From Tengunoibacter tsumagoiensis (lineage in GTDB: Bacteria; Chloroflexota; Ktedonobacteria; Ktedonobacterales; Ktedonobacteraceae): a stretch of 64,000 bases of DNA. Below the pieces are notes generated by a model, which saw only the letters and a list, made by a program, of their open reading frames with translations, did not search any database and was not told where the DNA came from. Below, piece by piece: positions 45,270 to 54,100 of this stretch. Numbering within the stretch: the first letter of the stretch is position 1; every line of letters begins with the position of its first letter. Made by a program: the position numbers and the translations under genes. Location: NCBI RefSeq assembly GCF_003967535.1, contig NZ_BIFR01000001.1:3409001-3473000 (forward strand), in the 5' to 3' direction.

Positions 45270-45488
45270 ATGCGATTGCCCTGGGTCAGTAACAACTTTC
45301 GCAAAAAATATGGAACTGGCTCCATCATCGATAATCGGTGAGAAACGCAGCTATGTTGCTAAAAGAGGATCATTATTGTATAGTATTTCGACAAGGGGTG
45401 ATATTGCAATCATGAAGACATTTGAGCTTAAACAAGAGAACAACAATGCATTGAGGTGTTTGACGAAAAAGAGAGGAAAGATCTACCA

Positions 45489-46283
45489 ATGAAACATATA
45501 CGTTTCTTGCCTTTTATTGCTCTTATACTACTCTTTATTTCATGCAACAGTTCAACTGTTACTACACAACCAACCCCTACGACGACCAGCGTTGCCAGGG
45601 TCACACCAACCCCTACGGTCCCCACAGTCACACCAACCCCTACGTTTCCCACAGTTCCTAATCAGATTGTGCACTTTAAAACGGAAGATGATATGACGCT
45701 AACCGGGATACTCTATGGAACAGGAAAAACGGGAATTATTTGTTCGCATGAGCTTCACGCAAATAAAGATATTTGGAGTACAAATGGCTTTGCGCAACGA
45801 ATCGCGGCAAAAGGCTACATGGTTCTGGCCTACGATTTCCGTGGAAATGGTGACTCAGAAGGAAAGGGAAATCCAACGAAGAATGAGACCGACTTGAGAG
45901 CCGCAGTGAGCTTTATGCGCCAGCAGAACGTAAGTAGCATTGTCTTAATCGGTTCAAGCATGGGTGGGACAGCGACACTCAAAGTTGCGGCCCACGACAA
46001 GATGACGGCAATCATCACACTTTCAGCCCCACAAAATTTTGGTTCCATGGTCAGTGATGATGAAGTTCGTGCAATCCAGGCACCAAAGCTCTTTATCAAT
46101 AGCGAAGATGACAGGTTTTCTCAGGAAACAATACATATGGCAGATATTGCAAGTCAGCCTAAGGATATCCACCTTTATCCAGGGCGCCTGCACGGAGTAG
46201 CCCTTTTTGATAGTGAATATGATGCTGATGTAATGCAACGGATTCAAAACTTTCTCGCGCGCTATGCCCCTGTCAACCAGTAA
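45489..46283 (+). CDS. Lipoprotein-like alpha/beta hydrolase
   Basis: 264 residues from ATG 45489 (GAGAGGAAAG upstream). N-terminal lipoprotein signal (IALILLFISC, Cys19 as the lipid-anchor candidate), then a TP-rich linker encoded by a tandem repeat (TPTPTVPTV, TPTPTFPTV), then an alpha/beta hydrolase: GIICSHELHANKDIW, YMVLAYDFRGNGDSEGKG, nucleophile Ser in LIGSSMGGTAT, LFINSEDDRFS with the acidic residue, and His in GRLHGVALF. Expected outside the cell, held on the membrane. Family includes esterases and peptidases; substrate unknown. Lies between the short ORF and the gene at 46301 on the same strand. Confidence 0.88.
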   Translation: MKHIRFLPFIALILLFISCNSSTVTTQPTPTTTSVARVTPTPTVPTVTPTPTFPTVPNQIVHFKTEDDMTLTGILYGTGKTGIICSHELHANKDIWSTNGFAQRIAAKGYMVLAYDFRGNGDSEGKGNPTKNETDLRAAVSFMRQQNVSSIVLIGSSMGGTATLKVAAHDKMTAIITLSAPQNFGSMVSDDEVRAIQAPKLFINSEDDRFSQETIHMADIASQPKDIHLYPGRLHGVALFDSEYDADVMQRIQNFLARYAPVNQ

Positions 46284-46300
46284 GGAAAAGGAGATTTCTT

Positions 46301-47044
46301 TTGGCTTCAAGGAATGCACCGATGTATCAAAAGGAATTTTTTGTGGCTCAGTTGGCACTGGCACAAAAAATTGCAGACATTGCATCCCAACCTCTTGAAC
46401 AGGTCGTTTTGCAGTATACCGCTTTGTATCGTATCTTTGGCCTGGATTGGAGTTTTGATCCTACCAACCCGGTCTGGGAAGCATATATCTCCGGGTTACC
46501 CGGTGCCGCTGATAAAACGCAATATACCTACGAGTATTATCTCCAACGCTATCCTGAGATCCCTACATCCGCTGAAGAACAACCACATTGGGGCTGTTTT
46601 TCCTACAATTACGATCCTGCCACACAGAAGATACGGCTCCACTTTGGAGACTATGATCAGTCGGAACATGGACCCCTCAGTCATTTGCGTATCATACAGC
46701 GCAAAGAGGAGCTACGCGCAATGTTTCAGCATATTCAATCCAACCATCCTGATGCATTGTGGGTCGTTGGTGGATCATGGCTCTATAATTGGGAATCGTA
46801 TACGCGACTGTTTCCGCCACAGTTTGTCCAGGCGGCCAAAGCCCGGAAAATGCCTTCGCTGCAAGGTCGTGCCAGTTGGAATCAGTTGTTACGGAGAGGT
46901 TGGCGCATCCATAATGAATCACTGGCCATCTTTCTGCAAAGAGTCAGCCAGCTCGAACAGGTAGAAGATTATCCTGGCTGTTTTCTCTATGCAGAACTAT
47001 GGACTGAAGCCCCCATATCCCTATTCTATGCATTCTATGTTTAA
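46301..47044 (+). CDS. Hypothetical protein
   Basis: 247 residues from TTG 46301 with AAGGAGA upstream; 17 bp after the hydrolase gene, so probably co-transcribed. No signal peptide or membrane segment. Seen: aromatic-rich IFGLDWSFDPTNPVWEAYISGLPG, HLRIIQRKEELRAMFQHIQ, ALWVVGGSWLYNWESYTRLFPP and GCFLYAELWTEAP. No family recognised by me. The first 15 residues are duplicated in the short ORF at 45144. The protein is cytoplasmic by appearance. Confidence 0.65.
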   Translation: MASRNAPMYQKEFFVAQLALAQKIADIASQPLEQVVLQYTALYRIFGLDWSFDPTNPVWEAYISGLPGAADKTQYTYEYYLQRYPEIPTSAEEQPHWGCFSYNYDPATQKIRLHFGDYDQSEHGPLSHLRIIQRKEELRAMFQHIQSNHPDALWVVGGSWLYNWESYTRLFPPQFVQAAKARKMPSLQGRASWNQLLRRGWRIHNESLAIFLQRVSQLEQVEDYPGCFLYAELWTEAPISLFYAFYV

Positions 47045-47608
47045 TAAGTAATTCATTCCTATCACCATCCTCTCAAATCGAAGCCCTTTGTTATTCATAC
47101 CGTCAAGGATCAACATGCTCCACAGTTTTAGTGGAGAGATAAACAAAAAACGTTATCTAGCACCGGTGTGAAAGATTTAAGATACTTTGCTCCTCTTGAC
47201 AAGCTGTGCATTAGCAATGTAGAATTGTTTCAGAACAATATTGTTCTGAAACAATTCTACATTGCCGTTTTGGATGGATACACTTTATTTATGAGCGTGC
47301 TATCTATCATAAGATTGAGAATTGTATTTCCTCCCCCGTAATGCTTCGCATTTTTGTTGTAAAAAAGATTGCACAGAACATTCCCGGTTCTTGAATCCTT
47401 TGCTGCTATCACAATCAATCGTTTCCTCACAAAGCTCTCTGTCCATATGCTGGTCATGCGGACGACATATCGTTGTGTCATCAATATGGCTATCAGGAAG
47501 AGAGAAGAAAATTTGGAAAGGAGGTGATGAGCCAGAAAGAACTATTCACCACGCAACAATTTTTCTATCAATGAAGATGTAAATTGTCTCTAAGGAAGGA
47601 GTCTACCC
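47045..47608. other. Spacer holding a 52-bp perfect palindrome
   Basis: 564 bp without a credible gene. At 47214-47265 there is a perfect, loop-free inverted repeat of 2 x 26 bp, starting GCAATGTAGAATTGTTTCAG. It lies 170 bp beyond the preceding stop codon and is not followed by a T-run on either strand, so an ordinary terminator is not certain. The rest to 47608 should carry the promoter of the large secreted protein. Confidence 0.6.
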
Positions 47609-50600
47609 ATGACACGTCTTTTGACAATGAAGACTATCATTGCCCCCAATCAGAAACCACATTGGAGCCTGACATTCCTTGTCGGTTTGCTCTGTCTCGC
47701 ATTGCTTCTCACCTCTGCACTCCTGGTGGTTCCTCGCTTCCAGGCACATGCCGAGACCTCCAACCAGCGACCGTCTGTCGGACTCAATCTTACAGAACCT
47801 GATTACGATACCTTTACCGACGCAATGAAAACCTCCTCACCGTGGAACAGTGGCAGCAATCCCGCTACAGTCGATGCCAATGGATGGCCGACTGAAGATG
47901 CCTCACTCTATGTCTGGGAGGGAGCGTCTGGAACCGATGGTACCTATCAACTGAGCTTTACAGGACAGGCCACAATCTCTCCTTTTGGAGGAACGATCAG
48001 CAACCAGCAATATACTGCCGCAACCAATACGACGACAGCGACGATTGTGATTACCGATACAGGGCCGATCAATTTCAACCTGAACTTCACAAATACCCAT
48101 CGTACAGCCAGCAGTGCCACAAATACAGGCATTACCAATGTAGTCATGATGAAGCCTGTCAGCGAAGGATCGACCACCACCTACGCCCCTTCAACGATCT
48201 TTACTCCGTACGTGGCTCAGGCTGTTGCACCTTATACCTATCTACGGTTTATGTTTGGCACCAACTGGAACAAATCGACCAACTGGTCTGATCGCACCAC
48301 GATCAGTTATGCGTCCCAGCATAAAATTCTCCCAGGCGATAACGCTTTCGAAGGCAATCAAATGGCCTTTGAATACATGGTCAAGATTGCCAACGATAAC
48401 AACAAGGATCTCTATCTGGTCGTTCCGGATCGTGCCAATACGGATTATATTACGAAGCTGGCACAGTTAACTCTGTATGGCAGCGATGGTCTCAATCCGT
48501 ACACCAGTCCCCAGACAAATCCCGTCTGGGCACCGCTCAAGTCCAATTTACATCTCTATGTGGAGTACACCAACGAAGCGTGGAATTTCTCTTTTGACCA
48601 GGCGCATGATCTCTATGATGGACCCATTGGGGCCCAGCAAGAGATTGCCAACAATCCCAACTCGCCGCTCATTTATGATGGTAATACCGATGGCAATCTC
48701 ATCTGGCATCGCAACTATGCCAATCGTGCCCTCAATGTCAGCAAAATCTTCCGTAGCATCTATGGCGATAGTGCCATGGGGTCTCGGGTTCGTCCGCTGC
48801 TCTTCTGGCAATATGCAGACCTCAATAATACAGCGGAAGATGAGCTGTTGTTCTTGAATGATTACTATAACAATGCAGATGGTATCCAGCATGTCTCCGA
48901 TCCTCACCCCCTCTCCTACTACTTCTGGGGCGGTGGTGGTGCGGTCTACTTCAATAGTAACAATGACAGTGCCAGTAGCGTAGATGCCCTCTTTGCTTCC
49001 GGGATTCCCCAGGATAGCTACCAGAATATGATCAATATCGAAGCACGTTGGGCGCGAAGCTATGGTCTGCACTTCATGTCCTATGAAGGAAGCTGGGGCA
49101 TTAGTGGCACCGTTGGAGATCAGGGCCGCGTAGATGCACGAGCCAAACAGGCATTAATCACATCCTTCAATGATTTTGTTAAAGCGGGTGGGGAAAATTA
49201 TACCGTGGGTACGTTTGGGCAATGGAACAACTTTAAAACGGCCAGCACCTACCCACTGGTTCAGGCCGCAGCTGTGGTCAATGATCCCAACTATGCTTTG
49301 CCTGCGATCACACAGGGTCTGGAGGTCTCAGCAACAAGTCCGACGATCATTGGCGGGCCCCACTACAGTATTACCCGTACTGGCTTGAGTGGCGCAACGA
49401 CCAACCTGGGGAACGAGACAGATTATCTGCTGCGAGTAGATGCATCAGGCTCGTACCAGATTGCGGTCAGTGCAGGTAATAGTGCCAGTGGAGGGGCAAT
49501 TGGCGTTTACATTGATAGTGTCCTTCTCACCACAATCACAGTACCCAACACAGGGGGGACCAGCAGTTTCCAGACTGTCGTTGCAGGTTCAACCTCTCTC
49601 TCTGCGGGGCTCCATAGCGTTACGCTGCGGGCGTCGGCCCAACCCTCAGGTGCGAACGCTGGGACAGTCAATGCCCTGTTGATCCAACCAGGAACAGGAA
49701 CGCCACCAACGATTCCTTCTCCTGGAGCACTTCCCTCAGGCTGGATGAGCCAGGATATCGGATCGGTTGGTCAGGTTGGCTCAGCCTCTCTCGATAATGG
49801 GACGCTGCATATCACGGCCAGTGGCTCGGATATCTCTGGAACTGCAGATTCGTTCCATTTTGTCTATCAGGCAGTGACGGGCGATGCTACGATTATTGCA
49901 CGCACAACCTGGCTGGGAGACTCTAATCCTTATGCGAAAGTGGGTGTGATGATTCGAGATTCGTTGGATCAGAGTGCAGCTAATGCGATCACCTACTACA
50001 GCCCCAGTGGGGATACGACCTTCCAGGAACGCGTCACTGACAACGGATCGACCAATCATGGCACTCCACCACAGTTTGATTCACCCACCTGGCTCAAACT
50101 GGTCCGTTCGGGGAGCACCATCACGGGCTTCATTTCCCACGATGGAACGACCTGGACGCAGACAGGGTCCGATACCTTTGCCTTCCCACAGACTGTCTAT
50201 GTTGGATTGGCAGTTGATGCACACAACAATGGGACGCTGGTAACTGGCGATCTGGACAATATCAGTCTCAATGGTGTTGCCTTTGTCAATTCAAATCCAA
50301 CGCCTACGCCAACATCAACACCGACTCCGACCCCGACATCAACACCAACCTCCACGCCAACGCCAACTCCATCAGGATGGACCACATGCGCCAGCGAAAA
50401 TGGAACCTGTTCGTTTAGTGGTACGATGGTGGTGCGCTATGGAGCCAATAACCAATTTTTCTATAAGACAGCCACTACCAGTATTGCCTGTAACAACGCG
50501 ACGTTTGGCGATCCACTGGTAGGAACAGTGAAAGCATGCGCTTTCGCGTCTGTACCACCAACAAGCTGGACTTTCTGTGCCAGTGAGAACGGAACGTGTG

Positions 50601-50740
50601 CCGTTCCTGGTACCGTGACCGTGGCCTATGGTGCCAACAGTTCATATTATTACAAGACTGTGACCAACAGCATTTCATGTAATAATGCAACGTTTGGCGA
50701 TCCATTGGTAGGAACGTTTAAAGGATGTTATTACAAGTAA
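47609..50740 (+). CDS. Large secreted multi-module carbohydrate-active protein with Cys-rich C-terminal repeats
   Basis: 1043 residues; ATG 47609 after AAGGAAGGAG. Order: signal peptide about 20-47 (LTFLVGLLCLALLLTSALLVV...AHA); a large domain about 50-560 shared with the protein at 22017; a beta module about 574-694; a ConA-like (DUF1349-type) module about 709-894 (YAKVGVMIRDSL, DGTTWTQTG); TP/TS linker 897-921; and two tandem modules of about 58 residues (922-980, 986-1043), each with C-A-S-E-N-G-T-C and CNNATFGDPLVGT and four Cys. Glu323 (YVEYTNEAWN) and Glu493 (MSYEGSW) correspond to Glu326 and Glu497 of the paralogue. A polysaccharide hydrolase is inferred. Confidence 0.87.
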   Translation: MTRLLTMKTIIAPNQKPHWSLTFLVGLLCLALLLTSALLVVPRFQAHAETSNQRPSVGLNLTEPDYDTFTDAMKTSSPWNSGSNPATVDANGWPTEDASLYVWEGASGTDGTYQLSFTGQATISPFGGTISNQQYTAATNTTTATIVITDTGPINFNLNFTNTHRTASSATNTGITNVVMMKPVSEGSTTTYAPSTIFTPYVAQAVAPYTYLRFMFGTNWNKSTNWSDRTTISYASQHKILPGDNAFEGNQMAFEYMVKIANDNNKDLYLVVPDRANTDYITKLAQLTLYGSDGLNPYTSPQTNPVWAPLKSNLHLYVEYTNEAWNFSFDQAHDLYDGPIGAQQEIANNPNSPLIYDGNTDGNLIWHRNYANRALNVSKIFRSIYGDSAMGSRVRPLLFWQYADLNNTAEDELLFLNDYYNNADGIQHVSDPHPLSYYFWGGGGAVYFNSNNDSASSVDALFASGIPQDSYQNMINIEARWARSYGLHFMSYEGSWGISGTVGDQGRVDARAKQALITSFNDFVKAGGENYTVGTFGQWNNFKTASTYPLVQAAAVVNDPNYALPAITQGLEVSATSPTIIGGPHYSITRTGLSGATTNLGNETDYLLRVDASGSYQIAVSAGNSASGGAIGVYIDSVLLTTITVPNTGGTSSFQTVVAGSTSLSAGLHSVTLRASAQPSGANAGTVNALLIQPGTGTPPTIPSPGALPSGWMSQDIGSVGQVGSASLDNGTLHITASGSDISGTADSFHFVYQAVTGDATIIARTTWLGDSNPYAKVGVMIRDSLDQSAANAITYYSPSGDTTFQERVTDNGSTNHGTPPQFDSPTWLKLVRSGSTITGFISHDGTTWTQTGSDTFAFPQTVYVGLAVDAHNNGTLVTGDLDNISLNGVAFVNSNPTPTPTSTPTPTPTSTPTSTPTPTPSGWTTCASENGTCSFSGTMVVRYGANNQFFYKTATTSIACNNATFGDPLVGTVKACAFASVPPTSWTFCASENGTCAVPGTVTVAYGANSSYYYKTVTNSISCNNATFGDPLVGTFKGCYYK

Positions 50741-50767
50741 CGTGTCACCCATAGATTGTAAGCATAC

Positions 50768-50813
50768 GAGCGTACGGGCCACCCCCCTCTCTGGGGACGT
50801 GGCCCGTACGCTC
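50768..50813. terminator. Bidirectional terminator hairpin
   Basis: Perfect 15-bp arms GAGCGTACGGGCCAC / GTGGCCCGTACGCTC with a 16-base loop between the convergent secreted-protein and recombinase genes. Confidence 0.75.
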
Positions 50814-50849
50814 ATATGTGGCCTTGAAATAGTTGATTTGAACGCTTCG

Positions 50850-51878
50850 TTACGCCAGCCCGAAGAGAGAGGCCAGGGTATCCGCATGTTTATTGTCGGC
50901 CTGTTTCAATGCGGCCAGATAGCGGCCAGTGGTAGCAAGCGATTCATGGCCCAGACGAGCCTGAATATCGCTGACTTTAGCCCCGGCATCTTCCATTGTG
51001 CGAGCCCAGGTATGACGGGTAACGTGCACTTTTGAGACCCCCAGACGCTTCTCGCAGATATTTGCAACCGAACGAATGGTCAGCGGTGGTGGCACGACTC
51101 CCGGAATTGAATCTTCTTTCTCTGATTTCCGCGTAAAACTAATCCAGATCGGTGAATCTCCATGCAGTCCACGCAGGTTCCGCCCATATGCCATGACCAT
51201 CCATTCCAGAAGTGCATTGGCGACAGGTGTCGGTACCGTGTCACGCATCGTCTTGCCACCCTTACAATGCTCAAATGTTAAGGTCATACGCGATCCCTGG
51301 ACAAGGACATTGCGCCAGCGGAGATCGATGACCTCAGAGAGGCGGCGCCCCGTCTGCAATAAGATTGCCAGCAAAGCATAATCACGTGCCCCCAATTTTG
51401 TCGTACGATCTATAGCTTGCATTCGTTGGGCAACGTCTTGTGTCTCCAGGGGCTGGGCATTTTTATAGGACTGGACACGGGTGCGCTCGACCAGAGAGAT
51501 AGGGTTTCCACAGGTAAGAAAATGACGCTTATTGGCAAACGTGTAGAAACTACTTAAAATGGCGAGGCGCTGATTGTATGTGGCCTCAGCGACAACCTTC
51601 TCTTTTACCGAAAGGCCTGCAAATCCCTGTGCGGCAAGGGCCACCTCTGTTATCGCCTGACGGCAGGCCGCTTCAGAGAGATCGCCATGCGTATTCAGAT
51701 AAGGATCTAACTCACGCCCCGTCTGCCAGAGAAGATTGCGAAACGCAAAAAGGGTCTCCTCGTAGGCTTTTCGTGTCTTCTGACTTCCTGAATGGCGCGT
51801 CTTTGAATCTATCCATGCAGTAATCGCTACATCAATATGATTGCTATTGACGATGGTGGAAAGAGATTGTTCTGCCAT
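50850..51878 (-). CDS. Tyrosine recombinase / phage-type integrase
   Basis: 342 residues. N-terminal SAM-like core-binding domain (about 15-165: SQKTRKAYEETLFAFRNLL, ATYNQRLAILSSFYTFANK), C-terminal catalytic domain with the active-site set: Arg in LQTGRRLSEVIDLRW, Lys in CKGGKTMRD, HxxR in HVTRHTWAR, His in LGHESLATT and the nucleophile Tyr in TGRYLAALK. All are intact. It breaks and rejoins DNA by a 3'-phosphotyrosyl step. Not a XerC/XerD of normal length (about 300). No excisionase, phage or transposon genes are near and no att repeats could be fixed, so it may be a solitary or orphan integrase. Confidence 0.92.
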   Translation of the reverse strand: MAEQSLSTIVNSNHIDVAITAWIDSKTRHSGSQKTRKAYEETLFAFRNLLWQTGRELDPYLNTHGDLSEAACRQAITEVALAAQGFAGLSVKEKVVAEATYNQRLAILSSFYTFANKRHFLTCGNPISLVERTRVQSYKNAQPLETQDVAQRMQAIDRTTKLGARDYALLAILLQTGRRLSEVIDLRWRNVLVQGSRMTLTFEHCKGGKTMRDTVPTPVANALLEWMVMAYGRNLRGLHGDSPIWISFTRKSEKEDSIPGVVPPPLTIRSVANICEKRLGVSKVHVTRHTWARTMEDAGAKVSDIQARLGHESLATTGRYLAALKQADNKHADTLASLFGLA

Positions 51879-52083
51879 TGGTGTCCTGTATCCTCAATGT
51901 CTAGAAATTGCAACTAATAATAGGATTATACCATGAATAACGTTTTTTGTCTACTTTTATTGGTTCTGAGCACCCGAGATGGACAGAGTATGTATATGAA
52001 CTGCTCATTTTGCTGCTGGCTTAACGGCCTGTGTACAATAGAATAATGCTGATCGTCCTCACCTCTTGGAAGGAATGCGTGCC

Positions 52084-52452
52084 ATGAATCCAGAAGAGTT
52101 TTTGCAGGAATATATCCAGAAAAACAGTGCTCATGATTATGATGAGATTGCCCCACTGATCTCTGAACACGCCACCTACTGGTTTAGTGAAGGGACATAC
52201 TGCGGTCGAGAAGAGATTCGAGCGGCATTTGAAACAACCTGGGCAGTGGTCAAGGATGAGCACTACTGGATTGATGATATCAAGTGGCTAATTCAAGGCG
52301 ATTCTGATGCAGTCTGCATCTACCACTTTTATTGGAAAGGAACCGTTGGTGGAAGTCCGGCACAGGGAAAAGGACGGGGAACAAACGTGTTCCAGAAGGA
52401 TAACGGTCAGTGGTATGTCATCCATGAACACCTGAGCTCATTACCACAGTGA
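52084..52452 (+). CDS. SnoaL/NTF2-like protein
   Basis: 122 residues with the NTF2-like cone fold: FLQEYIQKNSAHDYDEIAPLISEHATYWFSEGTYCGREEIRAAFE, then beta strands WLIQGDSDAVCIYHFYWKG and GRGTNVFQKDNGQWYVIHEHLSS, the usual end of this family. Such proteins bind small ligands or act as hydrolases and isomerases; the substrate is not predictable. ATG 52084 has GGAAGG about 10 bases upstream; alternatives at 52066 and 52075 are less well spaced. Followed by a 42-bp palindrome that probably ends transcription. Confidence 0.85.
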   Translation: MNPEEFLQEYIQKNSAHDYDEIAPLISEHATYWFSEGTYCGREEIRAAFETTWAVVKDEHYWIDDIKWLIQGDSDAVCIYHFYWKGTVGGSPAQGKGRGTNVFQKDNGQWYVIHEHLSSLPQ

Positions 52453-52457
52453 ATGGG

Positions 52458-52499
52458 ACAAGAGGGTCCTGGCAATGCGCATTGCCAGGACCCTCTTGT
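52458..52499. terminator. 42-bp perfect palindrome, likely terminator
   Basis: Loop-free inverted repeat of 2 x 21 bp starting ACAAGAGGGTCCTGGCAATG, directly after the NTF2-like gene. Confidence 0.7.
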
Positions 52500-52571
52500 A
52501 TGCTAACGTTAGTTGCGTTATAATAGCGCAGGTATAAGAGAAAACTCAACGAGACGATAACAGAAAGATAT

Positions 52572-53114
52572 ATGACCTTTTTTAACAGAACTGTATCACA
52601 AGAAATTATTGCGCTGGTCCGTCAACGCTATTTCGCGCTTGGAGAAGCGCTTGGGGAGATCTCTTCACAGAACAATGAGCACACACAGGAAACATGGACC
52701 TTACAACAGGACCTTACCCTATTAATTGACGTGGCTAATGGGAAATATCAGCGCACTGATGAATTGGCACAAGAGGTTGAGCAAGCATTGACTCATTTGA
52801 GAGATATCTTACTTGGAACTGTCTTACACAGTAGCTCAACCTATCCCGAAGAATTTTGGCAGACAGAGATCGGCATTGTTGTTTCACGAGCCCGCTGGTG
52901 GATCTCTGTGGATGAGTTGATTACGATTAGCAATGCTGCTGCACTGGCCTTTGGCGAAAATACACAGGCTAATCGAATGCGGATTGCACGCGCGATCGAG
53001 AATGGTAGCCTGGAATGGGTGCCAGATCCTTCGATAGCAAATCCTCAGCAGAACAAACGCGTGCTCCGTTCACAGGTTGAACGCTTCTGCCATCTTAGCC
53101 GACTGTCTGATTAA
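52572..53114 (+). CDS. Hypothetical protein with HTH-like C-terminus
   Basis: 180 residues, helical. The N-terminal part is a helix-rich, acidic segment (LGEALGEISSQNNEHTQETWTLQQDLTLLIDVANG). The C-terminal 70 residues, WWISVDELITISNAAALAFGENTQANRMRIARAIENGSLEWVPDP then KRVLRSQVERF, resemble the small winged HTH used by excisionase-type proteins (tetrapartite: helix, helix, a wing with a polar residue, and an anchoring RxVxRF). No family recognised. ATG 52572 has only a weak ribosome site. Its stop overlaps the stop of the convergent AraC gene by 4 bp. Lies near the recombinase, but no link is shown. Confidence 0.6.
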   Translation: MTFFNRTVSQEIIALVRQRYFALGEALGEISSQNNEHTQETWTLQQDLTLLIDVANGKYQRTDELAQEVEQALTHLRDILLGTVLHSSSTYPEEFWQTEIGIVVSRARWWISVDELITISNAAALAFGENTQANRMRIARAIENGSLEWVPDPSIANPQQNKRVLRSQVERFCHLSRLSD

Positions 53115-53920
53115 AGCAGATCTTCTCTCTGGAGATGCTGCCAGGAACGTTGGCGAATCGTCAGTGGGGTTGCCCCACTAACCTGACGAATGCGACGAGA
53201 AAAATGAAAGCGCGACTGAAATCCACAGCGTTCAGCGATTGTCCCCACTGTTAACCCGGTCTGTTCCAGAAGCCGAATGCCCAATTGTACCCGTTGCTGC
53301 CAGACATAAGCCATTGGCGTGGTTTGAAGTTGCGCTTGAAAGAGCCGAATCAGGTGAGCAGGGCTCATAGCAACCACATCTGCGATCTTTTCTAGCGTTA
53401 GATCTTCACTGAGATGCATGAGAATGTACTGCTGAGCATGCTCTACAGCTGGATGCTGTTGCCTCGTCTGTGTCAGGCGCGCTTCACCTTCCCCAATATA
53501 GCGCCAGAGCATCTGCAAAGCCAACGTTTTCAGGATCTCCTCTCTGGTAGAGAAGACATGAGGACGTATTGCAAGAGCCTGCTGCATCAACTGGAGCATT
53601 GTTGATGAAAGTGGCAGCGGCCATTCTAAACGCTGAAGACGTTGAAGAATCTTCTCGGGGATGGACGAGGTAATATGCAGCCATGAATGATGGGTCTCTT
53701 GCTCTTCGGCAAAGGCAAAATATTCTTTCCCGCCAGGAAAAAGAACAAATATCGTCGTATCTGGTATAAAATGCTGCTGCCCATTTAACGTCAAGGTAAG
53801 GTGTCCTCGATGAACCAGGACTAGTTGCAGGTTGGGTTGAATCCTCGGCCCTAACGTCCCTTTAGGAGGATACACAATCTCGTTAATCTGTACCTGCTCA
53901 GGCCAGAAGCCATCCTCCAT
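53111..53920 (-). CDS. AraC-family transcriptional regulator
   Basis: 269 residues. N-terminal cupin-like sensor domain (LVLVHRGHLTLTLNGQQHFIPDTTIFVLFPGG) and C-terminal double HTH: LTLEKIADVVAMSPAHLIRLFQAQLQTTPMAYVWQQRVQLGIRLL and VGTIAERCGFQSRFHFSRRIRQVSGATPLTIR, the AraC hallmark. ATG 53920 has AGAGGAAA 5 bases upstream; a GTG at 53944 lacks one. Divergent from the PhyH dioxygenase across 180 bp, whose expression it probably controls. Ligand unknown. Confidence 0.92.
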   Translation of the reverse strand: MEDGFWPEQVQINEIVYPPKGTLGPRIQPNLQLVLVHRGHLTLTLNGQQHFIPDTTIFVLFPGGKEYFAFAEEQETHHSWLHITSSIPEKILQRLQRLEWPLPLSSTMLQLMQQALAIRPHVFSTREEILKTLALQMLWRYIGEGEARLTQTRQQHPAVEHAQQYILMHLSEDLTLEKIADVVAMSPAHLIRLFQAQLQTTPMAYVWQQRVQLGIRLLEQTGLTVGTIAERCGFQSRFHFSRRIRQVSGATPLTIRQRSWQHLQREDLL

Positions 53921-54100
53921 CGCTTTCCTCTTTCTTCTATTCACCAGAGAATGATGTTACTTTCAGACAACAGTACGTTCATTCCAGCTATCTGTAGCTC
54001 CTTCTTTTCAGCGTATTATATCAGAAGAAAGAAGCAGATCGACAAACCGAATTTCTGGGCTTCATCAATTTCAGACATATTCACGCAAAGGAGCATTGAT

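Noticed and set aside
45076..45492. 138-codon frame overlapping the short ORF at 45144
   Set aside because: No family match or ribosome site; it crosses the duplicated gene start and the start of the hydrolase gene in another frame.
50299..50370. Short tandem repeats as a CRISPR array
   Set aside because: They encode the TP/TS linker in frame and have no spacers; no cas genes are present.
41898..51917. Shared 13-mer AATTGCAACTAAT near 41898 and 51905 as possible att sites of the integrase
   Set aside because: A 13-base match is expected many times by chance in 64 kb, and no other sign of element ends is present.
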